Positions 19,389-28,433 of a stretch of 64,000 nucleotides of DNA are shown here, one piece after another; position 1 is the stretch's first letter, and each line of letters begins with the position of its first letter. The stretch covers positions 2,448,001-2,512,000 of the forward strand of contig NZ_CP012602.1 of NCBI RefSeq assembly GCF_001278805.1. The letters run 5' to 3'. The translations under genes and the position numbers were made by a program. Under the pieces are notes generated by a model that had not been told where the DNA came from, searched no databases, and saw only the letters and a list, made by a program, of their open reading frames with translations. The DNA comes from Bacillus sp. FJAT-18017. Lineage in GTDB: Bacteria > Bacillota > Bacilli > Bacillales > Cytobacillaceae.

Positions 19389-20600
19389 TCAGAAAAAAAT
19401 ACCATTATTTTGCTTGCAGGCACTGGCTAGACTAACACATTCGCTAAAAATAATTTGTCCTATACCGGCTCCTGCGGCAACGACCAGCCATGGTGGAAGC
19501 TTCCAAAAGGAAAGCAGGCAAAAGGCACCAGCCAAAAACGCTGCATCTGTTGAAGATGAAATTGAGCTTGTTAATACAGGATCGTAAAAAGCAGCACCAA
19601 GCAAGCCTACAACAGCAGCATTCATACCCATAATAGCAGATTGCACCCCTGCTTTTGTCCGAATCAGACCCCAAAATGGTATGATGGCAACTAATAAGAG
19701 AAATCCTGGCAGAAAGATTGCTAATGTAGTAATAACTGCGCCGCTCCAGCCCGATATAGCTGCGCCAAGGTAAGATGCAAACGTGAATAATGGTCCTGGG
19801 ATTGCTTGGGCAACACCATATCCGGCAAGAAACGCTTCTCTTGAAACCAGACCTCCTGCGACAACCTCCTGATCCAGCAGTGGCAAAACAACGTGCCCGC
19901 CGCCGAAAACCAGTGACCCAGTCCTATAAAAATCAGAGAATAATTCCAAGCCTGGAACCCCCTTGCTTAAGCCAGGCAAAAAGAGCAGGATGCTAAGGAA
20001 CAGAGCGGCTGATATCCAACCGGTTCTCCGCGTTACGTGTATAAAACCGGTAGCAGGAGTGGCTGAGCCCTGTATCTTAATAAATGCATATCCTGCCACT
20101 GCTGCGCCGACTATAAGGGTAAGCTGAGTGAACGATGATGGATAGAGCAACATTATAATAGCAGCTACTAACGCAATTGTACCTGTCAGTTTGCTTGAAG
20201 CAAAATTCTTGGCCATTGAAGATATTGCTAAATAGACAACCGCAGCTGCAACAATTTTCAACCCATGAATCCATCCAGCTTCAACAGGAGAGAAGAATTC
20301 GATTAAATGGACAAACAGTGCCATTATAAGGAATGATGGCAATGTAAAACCCAAAAAAGAAATAACACCACCCAGAATGCCTGCCCGTAACATTCCGACA
20401 CCGAAGCCAACCTGGCTGCTTGCTGGTCCCGGCAAGGCTTGGCATAAAGCTACAAGCTCAGTAAACTCTGTTTCCGACAGCCATTTTTGCTTCTTGACAT
20501 ACTCTTTGTGAAAATAACCAATATGGGCGGTCGGTCCTCCAAACGACGTACAGCCGAGTTTAAAAGTTACGAGAAAAAGTTCAATTAAGTGTTTGCCCAT
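19389..20600 (-). CDS. chrA: Chromate transporter, ChrA type
   Basis: Membrane protein of 403 residues of the bidomain CHR family, which exports chromate driven by the membrane potential. Each half carries the CHR signature: FGGPTAHIGYFHKEYV near residue 20 and GGHVVLPLLDQEVV near residue 234, both followed by the QALPGP or QAIPGP motif that marks the family. About ten to twelve hydrophobic segments are present. In B. subtilis yneT and plsY are direct neighbours, so this gene appears to be an insertion between them; no mobile element ends are visible. Sulfate or another anion as substrate cannot be ruled out. Confidence 0.9.
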   Translation of the reverse strand: MGKHLIELFLVTFKLGCTSFGGPTAHIGYFHKEYVKKQKWLSETEFTELVALCQALPGPASSQVGFGVGMLRAGILGGVISFLGFTLPSFLIMALFVHLIEFFSPVEAGWIHGLKIVAAAVVYLAISSMAKNFASSKLTGTIALVAAIIMLLYPSSFTQLTLIVGAAVAGYAFIKIQGSATPATGFIHVTRRTGWISAALFLSILLFLPGLSKGVPGLELFSDFYRTGSLVFGGGHVVLPLLDQEVVAGGLVSREAFLAGYGVAQAIPGPLFTFASYLGAAISGWSGAVITTLAIFLPGFLLLVAIIPFWGLIRTKAGVQSAIMGMNAAVVGLLGAAFYDPVLTSSISSSTDAAFLAGAFCLLSFWKLPPWLVVAAGAGIGQIIFSECVSLASACKQNNGIFF

Positions 20601-20835
20601 TCTTTATCACTCCTTATTGTCATCCTACCAAAAATAGGTTCTTTGTGAGAAGTAGACAGAATGGCTTTTCCCCTATTAATTTTAAGTTTAAAATAGATAC
20701 ATATTGCGAAAAATGGTATTTCATAAGAAAATGGTACAATAGAAATAACTTCTTTCCGCAGTATGCATTTATCTATTTTGGGTAACGCGTGAGGCTTAAG
20801 ATTACATAATTTGTTGGGCAAAAGGAGAAAAATGA

Positions 20836-21429
20836 ATGGTTGAATTAATTTTACTTTGTTTACTTGCTTATTTACTTGGCTCAATTCCTTCTGGCCTTAT
20901 TATCGGCAAAGTGTTCTATAAAACTGATATCCGCCAGCATGGCAGCGGCAACCTCGGGGGGACGAACACGTTCAGGACTCTAGGGAAAAAGGCAGGCTTT
21001 GTCGTTACCTTTGCAGATATTTTAAAAGGCACATTGGCAGCTGCATTGCCTATACTTTTAGATATTGATAATATCCACCCTCTCTTAACGGGCATGCTGG
21101 CTGTCGTCGGGCATATGTATCCCGTATTCGCAGGATTTAAAGGAGGAAAAGCTGTTGCTACTTCAGGTGGTGTTCTTCTTTTCTATGCACCGCTTATGTT
21201 TGCCATCATGCTTGCAATTTTTTTCATCACTCTTTATATCAGTAAGTATGTTTCCCTGGCTTCCATGATGGGCGGGGTAGCGGCGGTCGCCTATTCTTTA
21301 GTTGTTCCGCCACGGGATGTCCCCCTTATTATCATTGTCCTTTTATTAACTACTTTTGTTTTTTACCGCCATCGGGCTAACATCGGCAGAATCATCAATA
21401 AGACGGAACCTAAAGTTAAGTGGCTGTGA
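20836..21429 (+). CDS. plsY: Glycerol-3-phosphate acyltransferase PlsY
   Basis: Membrane acyltransferase moving an acyl group from acyl phosphate to glycerol 3-phosphate, first step of phospholipid synthesis. It is 197 residues, the standard length. The three conserved motifs are [11 protein letters not shown] near residue 16, [16 protein letters not shown] near 35 with the phosphate-binding loop, and [21 protein letters not shown] near 92 described by its key GGK. Five membrane segments are seen. AAAGGAG precedes the ATG. It is divergent from chrA and yneT and is followed by a strong terminator. Confidence 0.96.
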   Translation: MVELILLCLLAYLLGSIPSGLIIGKVFYKTDIRQHGSGNLGGTNTFRTLGKKAGFVVTFADILKGTLAAALPILLDIDNIHPLLTGMLAVVGHMYPVFAGFKGGKAVATSGGVLLFYAPLMFAIMLAIFFITLYISKYVSLASMMGGVAAVAYSLVVPPRDVPLIIIVLLLTTFVFYRHRANIGRIINKTEPKVKWL

Positions 21430-21450
21430 GAATATCTCACAGCTTTTTTT
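21423..21450 (+). terminator. Terminator after plsY
   Basis: GCTGTGAG, five-base loop, CTCACAGC and seven T; the hairpin overlaps the plsY stop codon. Confidence 0.92.
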
Positions 21451-21682
21451 ATGGTGTTAAGAAGTTATTAATAGGGATAAAGTTGAAAAAAATGTCTGAT
21501 ATTAGAGAAAAATATCGAAATTTAACGGAAGATTTGTATATTCGTACGATTGTAGGCATATGGATAATTCTGTATTATTAAACTGAATAGCTAATAAACT
21601 ATTTATTATTCCCCTTTTATATAAAAGATAAACCAATTTTTTATATATTTTTTTCTATCCTAAATAAAGGATGGCGGTAGTA

Positions 21683-22786
21683 ATGCATAAAAATTTTGTG
21701 AGCAACATTCCTTTTCCTTGTTTCGTCCTAGATCCCGACTATCAAATTCTAGTTATATCTAAAGGGGCACGGCCAATTTTTTCTGTTGATATTGCAGATT
21801 CTTTTTTCGACATGATTGCTCCTCCCTATCACCAAAAGGCATTATCATTCCTGGAGTCCTCTGAAGATAATAGCTTTATTGAAATCCCGTTACTTGATAA
21901 GTGGGATCATGTATATTATCAAATCTATAAAACAAGGGATGCATTAGGTAATATTCATATTTTTTGTCTTCTTATATCCGAGGAGGCGGCCCAGTTACGG
22001 GTTGCAATGGACAAGATGGAAAAGAAAATGTCTGATTTTAATATGGAACTCCTTCATAGAAAGAAGAACATAGAAGAAAAGATCCAGGAAATCCGCCAGG
22101 CTGAGATAGGGGCAGGATACCGGGAAAATATTGGCAAGCTTGCTGCCGGTATTGCCCATGAAATCAGGAATCCACTAACCACTGTTAAAGGATTTATCCA
22201 GCTGCTTAAACCTCAGCTGAAGGAATTGGGCAAGGAACAATATGCGAATATTGCTCTTGATGAATTAAACAGGGCCAATGAAATCATCTATGAATTTTTA
22301 AATGCAGCCAAGCCCGCTTCTAACCAGGCTAGAGATACAACCTACAACACATTGATTAGGGAGATTATTCTCCTATTCGAAAGTGAATCACTCCTTAGAA
22401 ATATTGAGCTTGCCTCTTCTCTTTCCAACGAAGATGCTGTTCCAGTCCTTGAGCCTGGCCGTCTTAAACAAGTGCTGGTCAATATGATTAAAAATTCAAT
22501 GGAAGCCCTGGACGGATTTGAGACTGAAAAGAAAAAACAAATCATGGTTCAATCAAGAATCGCCGGGGCTAATTTCATTATTCAAATAAGTGACAATGGC
22601 AGCGGAATGGATAAGGAAACCTTATCCAGCCTGTTTTCTCCGTTTTTTTCTACAAAAGAACATGGGACGGGTATTGGGTTAAATGTCTGTTTAAAAATAA
22701 TTGAAGATGCTGGCGGAAACATTACGGTAGATAGTACTCCTGGCAACGGAACAACATTCTGTATGGCTCTTCCCCTTGCAAGTTAA
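21683..22786 (+). CDS. PAS-type sensor histidine kinase (sporulation kinase-like)
   Basis: Cytoplasmic histidine kinase of 367 residues; an ATG twelve bases earlier is also possible but abuts AAAGG too closely. Residues 1-110 form a PAS-like sensor, 112-145 a coiled coil, 150-215 the HisKA dimerisation domain with the phosphorylated His in GIAHEIRNPLTTVKGFIQL (quoted part only), and 225-367 the HATPase domain with N-box NMIKNSMEAL, G1 ISDNGSGM and G2 GTGIGLNVC. No membrane segment or response regulator gene is nearby. This architecture is that of Bacillus sporulation kinases that feed Spo0F, so a role in sporulation initiation is a plausible inference. Confidence 0.87.
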   Translation: MHKNFVSNIPFPCFVLDPDYQILVISKGARPIFSVDIADSFFDMIAPPYHQKALSFLESSEDNSFIEIPLLDKWDHVYYQIYKTRDALGNIHIFCLLISEEAAQLRVAMDKMEKKMSDFNMELLHRKKNIEEKIQEIRQAEIGAGYRENIGKLAAGIAHEIRNPLTTVKGFIQLLKPQLKELGKEQYANIALDELNRANEIIYEFLNAAKPASNQARDTTYNTLIREIILLFESESLLRNIELASSLSNEDAVPVLEPGRLKQVLVNMIKNSMEALDGFETEKKKQIMVQSRIAGANFIIQISDNGSGMDKETLSSLFSPFFSTKEHGTGIGLNVCLKIIEDAGGNITVDSTPGNGTTFCMALPLAS

Positions 22787-22879
22787 TTTTCATGAATCGT
22801 TCAAAACCTTCCCGGTATTGCTTAGAATCATCCTTTACAATAGTGGTATATGCATCCTTAATTGAAAGGAGATTAGAAT

Positions 22880-23071
22880 ATGCAAGGGATTCGCGCGATT
22901 AGAGAAGAGATGGCGTTCTCGACGGTGGTCCTGCCCACCGGTCCTAAAGATGAGTTTATAGTTGAATTTTTTTCATATACACCTACCTGGGAAAACTCCG
23001 TGGCACCGGTAAAGGTGACGACGAATTTTGATGAATTAATTTGCTTTTTTGAGGAACTTGAAGAGGTATAA
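22880..23071 (+). CDS. Small conserved-looking protein of unknown function
   Basis: Protein of 63 residues with a strong RBS (GAAAGGAG) and ATG. It has short strand-like hydrophobic pieces (FSTVVLP, FIVEFFSY, PVKVTTNFDELICFFEEL) and an acidic C-terminus. No family is recognised. It lies between the histidine kinase and the convergent yneR selenoprotein gene. Confidence 0.5.
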   Translation: MQGIRAIREEMAFSTVVLPTGPKDEFIVEFFSYTPTWENSVAPVKVTTNFDELICFFEELEEV

Positions 23072-23084
23072 TTATTTAATAAAA

Positions 23085-23111
23085 CTCGCCAGTTGGCGGG
23101 CCAACGGCGAG
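23085..23111. terminator. Hairpin between the small ORF and yneR
   Basis: CTCGCC plus GTTGG pair with CCAAC plus GGCGAG around a four-base loop. There is no T run after it on the plus strand, so termination is only probable. Confidence 0.45.
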
Positions 23112-23155
23112 GATTGCATGTATGGGCTATAGGTTTATCCTTTTCTTTAGCACAT

Positions 23156-23185
23156 AAAAAATGGTGTCCCTTCATTTGGGACACC
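23156..23185 (-). terminator. Terminator of the yneR selenoprotein gene
   Basis: GGTGTCCC and GGGACACC with a seven-base loop lie directly after the yneR stop; the minus strand then continues with a T run. Confidence 0.85.
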
Positions 23186-23188
23186 GTT

Positions 23189-23476
23189 TTATACTTTTAG
23201 GAGCTGGAACCTGCCTTTACCAAGCACATCCTTAACGTAATCCAGTTTTGTGCTGGAGAAGTACGCGAAATCCTGTTCGTGGATGATCATTTTCAAGTCC
23301 TTGTATTCAAATTCCAGGTCATTCGATAATTTCTGCTCTTCCAGAGACAGATTAAGCTTTGGCCCGCCTCAGCCTATTCCCATGGCCAAGCGGAGAAATA
23401 GCTGTTCATCTCCTTTTGCTTCCTTTTGGACCGCATTGGATAAGGTTTGATACGCGATTTCTGTAATAGTAAACAT
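23189..23476 (-). CDS. yneR: HesB-like selenoprotein (YneR orthologue) with in-frame TGA
   Basis: HesB/IscA-like small protein of 95 residues read through one TGA as selenocysteine. The ATG at 23476 follows AAGGGTGG. The TGA (23369-23371) is codon 36, giving Gly-Ile-Gly-Sec-Gly-Gly-Pro; HesB-like proteins have Cys here and Sec versions of this motif are known. The frame continues with good coding sense for 59 codons to TAA and ends at a terminator. Position between plsY and yneQ is that of B. subtilis yneR. A hairpin follows the TGA. Conventional callers will miss the gene. The role, perhaps Fe-S or thiol chemistry, is not settled. Confidence 0.9.
23333..23350 (-). promoter_or_regulatory. Candidate SECIS hairpin of yneR
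   Basis: On the minus strand CTG, a bulged U, CUCU, loop GGA, AGAG and CAG form a stem-loop starting 18 bases after the TGA. The bulged U and a G in the apical loop are features known from the E. coli fdhF SECIS that SelB binds. Confidence 0.75.
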
Positions 23477-23609
23477 TAAAACCACCCTTTGGAAAATGAC
23501 TCCTATTTCACCCTAAACGTTAGATGCATGTGAGATAGGGAAATCTTCTATTAATGATAAAGTACTTCGCAAATCTGTGAAAATGATTTGCCTGACTAGG
23601 AGGATCCCT

Positions 23610-24746
23610 ATGAAGAAATCACCGATTTTTAAGCGAATAGCCGCGATGGGAACTGTCCTGCTTTCTGTTTCCCTTTTTAGCGGCTGTGCAAACGAACAAG
23701 CTAGGCCAGAGCCTCAACCTCATCAAGAACGTTCTTATGAAGTCCAGGCCAAGACATTTGAATCAAAAATAACACTTGGGGCAATTGGAGATATTTTAAT
23801 ACATGACCTGGTATATGAAGATGCAAAAAAAGCAGAGGGTTATGATTTTAAACCAATGTTTAAACCTGTTAAAGAAATGCTGAGTACCCCCGACATCCTG
23901 ACTGCCAATCAAGAGAGCCTGGTTGGAGGTGAGGCGCTTGGGATTACCAGTTATCCTAGCTTCAATAGCCCTTTTGAGCTTTCAGAGGCAGTTATGGACG
24001 CAGGAGTCGACATCGTTTCGACAGCCAATAATCATTCTCTTGATAAGGGTTACCGGGGTGTTGAAGCGCAGATCGCCTATTTTAAAAAAATTGGCCTTCC
24101 TTTTGTCGGGACAGCCACTAGCCAGGAAGCTAGAGACAAAATTGTCACGATGGAAAAGAACGGCATCACGCTTGCCTTTTTATCATACACATACGGAACC
24201 AATGGTATCCCGATTCCTGAGGGTAAGGAGTTCTCTGTAAATCTTATCGACCGCGATTTGATGAAGGATGATATTTCCAGGGCTAAAAAAGTCAGTGATG
24301 CAGTTGTAGTCAGCATTCACTGGGGTAACGAATACCAGCGCTATCCAGTGGATGAACAAAAGAATCTCGCTCAATTCCTGGCCGACTCCGGTGCGGATAT
24401 CATCTTCGGTTCACATCCGCATGTATTACAGCCAATGGAATGGATTGATGGCCCAAATGGCAAAAAAACCTTTGTCATATACTCGCTTGGTAATTTTATT
24501 TCCGCCCAACTCCGCGATTATAAAGATATAGGCGGCATGGTGACTCTAGAAATAACAAAAAAGATTGATGAAAACGGCTCACACATTGCGTTAGCAAAGC
24601 CAGACTTTTCACCTACCTTTGTCTACCGGAAAAATGGCCGAAACTTCCGGGTTGTCCCTATGGAAAAAACGGGTGCATACGGTATTGCCAATCCTGAAGA
24701 AATGACAGCTGAAACTATGGCCCATATGACACAATGGCTCCGTTGA
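23610..24746 (+). CDS. CapA-family lipoprotein (poly-gamma-glutamate synthesis type)
   Basis: Exported lipoprotein of 378 residues. The ATG after TAGGAGG starts a basic N-terminus, a hydrophobic segment and the lipobox LFSGC with the lipidated Cys at residue 26. Residues 55-300 form the metallophosphatase-like CapA domain: LGAIGDILIH, then NQESLV near 108, TANNHSLDKGY near 143, IHWGNEYQ near 244 and FGSHPHVLQP near 273, which hold the probable metal ligands. There are no capB or capC genes nearby, so it may have an envelope role other than polyglutamate. It is monocistronic. Confidence 0.88.
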   Translation: MKKSPIFKRIAAMGTVLLSVSLFSGCANEQARPEPQPHQERSYEVQAKTFESKITLGAIGDILIHDLVYEDAKKAEGYDFKPMFKPVKEMLSTPDILTANQESLVGGEALGITSYPSFNSPFELSEAVMDAGVDIVSTANNHSLDKGYRGVEAQIAYFKKIGLPFVGTATSQEARDKIVTMEKNGITLAFLSYTYGTNGIPIPEGKEFSVNLIDRDLMKDDISRAKKVSDAVVVSIHWGNEYQRYPVDEQKNLAQFLADSGADIIFGSHPHVLQPMEWIDGPNGKKTFVIYSLGNFISAQLRDYKDIGGMVTLEITKKIDENGSHIALAKPDFSPTFVYRKNGRNFRVVPMEKTGAYGIANPEEMTAETMAHMTQWLR

Positions 24747-24925
24747 AATCGGGGCTTTTTGTGCAGGGGCGGAGCTGTGTGATGGAATAGGTACTATACT
24801 TTGTATACAGCGATTATAGGTTTTTTTAAAATGCAAAGTTTTGTTTTTTCTTTTAATTTAGGATTTATTGCTTTTATAGTTTGGTCTTTAAATTAGGTTG
24901 ATGGGAATCGTTTTATCAAGCATTA

Positions 24926-24957
24926 AAATAAAATAGGCGGACCAATTCAGTCCGCCT
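24926..24957 (-). terminator. Terminator of the AAA-yneP-yneQ unit
   Basis: AGGCGGAC and GTCCGCCT flank a seven-base loop after the yneQ stop; T-rich tail on the minus strand. Confidence 0.85.
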
Positions 24958-24962
24958 GCCAA

Positions 24963-25256
24963 TCAATCCAAAAGTTGTGCTTCCAAGCCTTCTGCTTCTA
25001 GTATTTCTTTTTCTCTATAACCAATCAGGTCAAAATGGGAATAGCCATCGGGACGGTGATGGATCCATTCCTTTTTTAAACCATATTTCTTTCCCCATTC
25101 CGCTAGCTTCTCGATATTATGGCAGCCGGCTTTTGTAACGGTCTTGCATCCCGGGAACCGGTCATCAAGCCAGTAATGAGTCAAAAACGCAATTTCTCCG
25201 CTATCGATTTTTCTTTTCCATTCAGTAACATCTTTCCGTTTCAATCCGAATGCCAA
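24963..25256 (-). CDS. yneQ: YneQ-like protein of unknown function
   Basis: Protein of 97 residues, near the length of B. subtilis YneQ. TTG at 25256 is chosen because GGGGGAAGG lies just upstream; a longer frame would run deep into yneP. It contains KRKDVTEWKRKID, HYWLDDRFPGC, AGCHNIEKLAEWGKKY and a His/Trp-rich patch EWIHHRPDGYSHFDL. No known catalytic site is recognised. It is 13 bases after yneP, so it belongs to the same transcript. Confidence 0.75.
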   Translation of the reverse strand: MAFGLKRKDVTEWKRKIDSGEIAFLTHYWLDDRFPGCKTVTKAGCHNIEKLAEWGKKYGLKKEWIHHRPDGYSHFDLIGYREKEILEAEGLEAQLLD

Positions 25257-25269
25257 TGGCCTTCCCCCT

Positions 25270-25707
25270 TCACTCTTCAGCAAGAACGGGTTTTTTTGCT
25301 GCTTCCTCATATGCTTTGTGCCAATCAGGGTATTTCTTTTTTAAAGAAATCGGCTTGAATGTTTCCCTATTGGCGCATATATGGACAGAGCTGCCTGTAA
25401 CAGCCAATTCTCCATCTGTTGTTAATATCTCATAGCCGTATTTCACTCTAAAGCCGTTATATTCCTCAACCCATGTCTTAATCTTTGCAGTTTGTCCGTA
25501 TCGTAACGGTTTCTTATATGAGGCCTGTATATCGATTACAGGCGAAATAATCCCGTCCTCCTCCATCTGGGCATAGCTGAATCCTAAATCCCGTATGAAA
25601 CTCGTCCGGCCAATCTCCATCCATACAAAGTAGTTGGCATGGTAAACAACGCCCATCTGATCTGTTTCTGCATAGCGGACCTCAACGCTCGTTTCACTGA
25701 TCATCAT
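25270..25707 (-). CDS. yneP: Acyl-CoA thioesterase, hot-dog fold (YneP)
   Basis: Protein of 145 residues of the 4-hydroxybenzoyl-CoA thioesterase/YbgC family, hydrolysing acyl-CoA thioesters in the cytoplasm. The catalytic motif VRYAETDQMGVVYHANYFVW begins at residue 10 with the Asp of TDQMG, followed by the hot-dog helix GRTSFIRDLG. Its natural substrate is unknown. The start overlaps the end of the AAA ATPase gene by four bases, so it is translationally coupled to that gene, a neighbour that is not in the B. subtilis order known to me. Confidence 0.88.
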   Translation of the reverse strand: MMISETSVEVRYAETDQMGVVYHANYFVWMEIGRTSFIRDLGFSYAQMEEDGIISPVIDIQASYKKPLRYGQTAKIKTWVEEYNGFRVKYGYEILTTDGELAVTGSSVHICANRETFKPISLKKKYPDWHKAYEEAAKKPVLAEE

Positions 25708-28004
25708 TCTTTTTCCCCTTTTCGTATTTTCTCTAAGGCTTTCTGTACATCTGCCAGGCCGAGCTGTGAGAGCTTCTCGGCATCGGCTGAATCAATGTCA
25801 TCCATTAACGAGAGCCTCAAGGACTGGGCCTGGACCGCCTCCTCAATAAGATTCGCGGCAAACCTTCCATTTCCTGAAACCAACGAATCCTTGAGAGATT
25901 CAAGAATATAGCCCTGCGCATCTTTGGAAAGCCTGTATTGATAAGTTTCTGCATAGTTTATCATAATTTCGAGAAGTTCCTCTGTATTGTAATCGGGAAA
26001 ATGGAAGAACTTTTTAAAGCGAGACCGTAACCCGGGGTTGAATTCCAGCAAAGCCTCCATCTGTTTCGGATAACCTGCAAGAACAATAACCAAATTTTCA
26101 TTATGTCTTGTCATTTCATCAACAAGTGTATCAATGGCTTCCTTGCCGAAATCACCACTTGACGTACTAAGCAGTGAATATGCTTCATCAATGAACAGAA
26201 CTCCTCCCAGTGCATCTCGGACTTTCTTTCTCGTCTTCTCGGCTGTTTGGCCGACATAACTGGCGACTAGGTCCGCCCTGCTGGCAATCACCAAATGGCC
26301 ACGTTTTAAAAAGCCGTTTTCTTTTAAAAGCTCAGCATAAATTTTTGCGACGGTTGTCTTCCCTGTCCCGGGGTTTCCAGTAAATACTGAATGCAGCTGG
26401 ATTGGGACCGATGGCAAGCCGCTGTCTCTTCTCATTTGCTGGAGTTTGACGAAGGCAGCCTGGGTTTTCATCTCTGCTTTCAAGGAATGCAAGCCAATCA
26501 GGCGGTCAAGTTTTTCAAGGGGACGGTTGCGGTTTTCCTTGACTGGCAGTTTAAAGTCATTTCCGTCTAATATGGAGAAGCGGAGAATGTCCAACATGTT
26601 GTCTTCTCGTGCTGCTCCCTTCCTGAAAATGGCCTCAAGAACAAGATTATGAACAGTTCTTGCGTTACCGAACGTTTCGTCTACCCTTTCACGTTCAAGA
26701 CGTTCCTCTAGTGCGATTTTTGCCCCTCTTGTTAACAAATAGTCATTATCCTCGGCAATTTTTCCGGCGATTGTAACTAATTCCTTATTCGTATAGTCTC
26801 GAAGGAAAATTTGATTCGATTGAGGAAAACGGCTGCGCAGGCCCGGGTTCGCATCGAGAAAACTCCTCATTTCTTCAGGATAACCCGCCAGGATCACAGC
26901 GAACTTCCCTCCAAATTCCTCTCCGGTCATCAATGAAACGAGGGTGTCGATGGCAGCCTGTCCATAATCGTTCCCGGTCTGGCCTTCCCGTTTTAGGCTA
27001 TAGGCCTCATCTATGAACAAGACTCCACCAATAGCGTTACTCACAATCGAACGGACATTTTCTTCAGTCTGGCCGACGAAAGACCCTACTAACTGAGATC
27101 TATTTGTTTCTATGACTTCTTCCCTTGGTAAAAAGCCAAGCTCGTGAAAGATCCTTGCCAAAAGTCTGGACAGTGTTGTTTTTCCAGTGCCCGGGTTGCC
27201 GGTAAGGACAAAATTAAGACTAAGCTCATCTTTCATTTGGAAGCCAAGGTCTTTACGCTTTTTTTGAAACTTAAGGTACTGATAATAATCTTTGACCCGA
27301 TCTTTAACAGTTTCAAGACCGATCATCTGATTTAATTCATCAATCGCATTCACTGTTGCTTCATTTTCTGCCTCAGTGGATTCTGTAAATTGGGTGGCCC
27401 ATTCTTTTTTAATTGCCTTTACCTGTTCAAGTCTAATTGACAATTCATCAATATAAGCCGCTGTGTGGAAAACTCCTGTAATCGATTGTTCGTATTCCTC
27501 GGCAGCTTTTAAAAGTTCGCTCGCTGATTTGATTGCATCTAACATCAAGTTATAGAGCTTTGCCTGTATAGGGTCCAGTGCGCCTTGTAGAGAGTGGTCC
27601 AATTGATCAAGCTGATCATCAGCCTGTTCAAGGAAATTTCGGCAAATTATTATATATTCTTCGGCGATTTTCTTTTTGGTCGTCCGATTATCCGTTTCCC
27701 TGATAGGGGGAAAATCCAGAGAATCTAAAAATGGTGCCGCAGTGCGCCAAGTAGTTTTGCTTAAAAAACCTTGTGCTTCGAGATTGGATGGATCCAGTTC
27801 TGCAGCGCGTTTCATCCAGACAATTCCGAGCCGATCCTTTTTGTCTTTATGGAGGCGGGATTTTCCAGCCATTGCCAGCAATTGTGAAATCTCTTTAGTC
27901 TCAAGTTCTCGATCATGCTCCATTATGTAAGCGAGTATCTCAGCCTCGTCATTGATGTAACCTTTTTGTTCCAATTCACTTTTCCATATCGTTTGCTGCT
28001 GCAT
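25704..28004 (-). CDS. Double-AAA ATPase, SpoVK/CbbX type
   Basis: Protein of 766 residues. The N-terminal 230 residues are helical and lack a known motif (a tetratricopeptide-like helix array near residues 45-85). Two CbbX/SpoVK-type AAA modules follow: Walker A GNPGTGKTT near residue 275 with Walker B VLFIDEAYSL near 334, and a second Walker A GNPGTGKTT near residue 550 with VLFIDEAYSLL near 607; both have Arg-finger segments (NPGLRSRFP or RFKK). Such proteins remodel other proteins; SpoVK is needed for spore maturation. Single-module SpoVK is about 320 residues, so this is a longer double form. It overlaps yneP by four bases. Confidence 0.87.
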   Translation of the reverse strand: MQQQTIWKSELEQKGYINDEAEILAYIMEHDRELETKEISQLLAMAGKSRLHKDKKDRLGIVWMKRAAELDPSNLEAQGFLSKTTWRTAAPFLDSLDFPPIRETDNRTTKKKIAEEYIIICRNFLEQADDQLDQLDHSLQGALDPIQAKLYNLMLDAIKSASELLKAAEEYEQSITGVFHTAAYIDELSIRLEQVKAIKKEWATQFTESTEAENEATVNAIDELNQMIGLETVKDRVKDYYQYLKFQKKRKDLGFQMKDELSLNFVLTGNPGTGKTTLSRLLARIFHELGFLPREEVIETNRSQLVGSFVGQTEENVRSIVSNAIGGVLFIDEAYSLKREGQTGNDYGQAAIDTLVSLMTGEEFGGKFAVILAGYPEEMRSFLDANPGLRSRFPQSNQIFLRDYTNKELVTIAGKIAEDNDYLLTRGAKIALEERLERERVDETFGNARTVHNLVLEAIFRKGAAREDNMLDILRFSILDGNDFKLPVKENRNRPLEKLDRLIGLHSLKAEMKTQAAFVKLQQMRRDSGLPSVPIQLHSVFTGNPGTGKTTVAKIYAELLKENGFLKRGHLVIASRADLVASYVGQTAEKTRKKVRDALGGVLFIDEAYSLLSTSSGDFGKEAIDTLVDEMTRHNENLVIVLAGYPKQMEALLEFNPGLRSRFKKFFHFPDYNTEELLEIMINYAETYQYRLSKDAQGYILESLKDSLVSGNGRFAANLIEEAVQAQSLRLSLMDDIDSADAEKLSQLGLADVQKALEKIRKGEKE

Positions 28005-28081
28005 AGTGCCTCACTTCTATTAAATGTTTTTTACTATCGTACCATATTGTGTACAATGCTGCGAAAAGTGCGCTTAAAAGG

Positions 28082-28106
28082 AAAAAAGACCCCATTTAAA
28101 GGTCTT
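28082..28106 (-). terminator. Terminator after tlp
   Basis: AAGACC and GGTCTT flank a nine-base loop; the minus strand continues with six T. It separates tlp from the AAA gene. Confidence 0.75.
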
Positions 28107-28193
28107 CTTTCCTGTTGATTACGTCTTCTGACGGGTTCCCTGCTCTTTTATTTAGCTGAGGAAACGATTAAATAAATATAGTGCCTAAACCAA

Positions 28194-28433
28194 TTATTCC
28201 AGGTTTTGGCCGTTCGCGCGGGCTTCATCTTTAACTTCGGCCCTTAATGCATCCAGGCTTTCACGCCTACGTGCATTTTTTTCTTCTACTTGCCTTCTTG
28301 TTTCGGAACTGTCAGAAACGGCAGCGGTTTCTTCGGCTGCTTCCATATTTTCAATTGTGTTATGGATCATTTGCTGAAGCTTTTCGACGTTATCACTGCG
28401 GTCATCTGGCTTTGGCTTGTTTCCAAATGGCAT
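28194..28433 (-). CDS. tlp: Small acid-soluble spore protein Tlp
   Basis: Thioredoxin-like small spore protein of 79 residues made in the forespore. Typical segments are KPDDRSDNVEKLQ near the N-terminus, IHNTIENMEAAEE, then KNARRRESLDALRAEVKDEA with the charged C-terminus. RBS AAGGAGGA precedes the ATG. In B. subtilis it is co-transcribed with sspN; here sspN lies upstream but is separated by about 450 bases and a terminator. A sigma-G promoter is expected but was not identified by eye. Confidence 0.9.
   Translation of the reverse strand: MPFGNKPKPDDRSDNVEKLQQMIHNTIENMEAAEETAAVSDSSETRRQVEEKNARRRESLDALRAEVKDEARANGQNLE

Noticed and set aside
22880..23184. Minus-strand 103-codon frame at 22873-23184
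   Set aside because: It crosses the yneR terminator and has no RBS; the plus-strand 63-residue gene is better supported.
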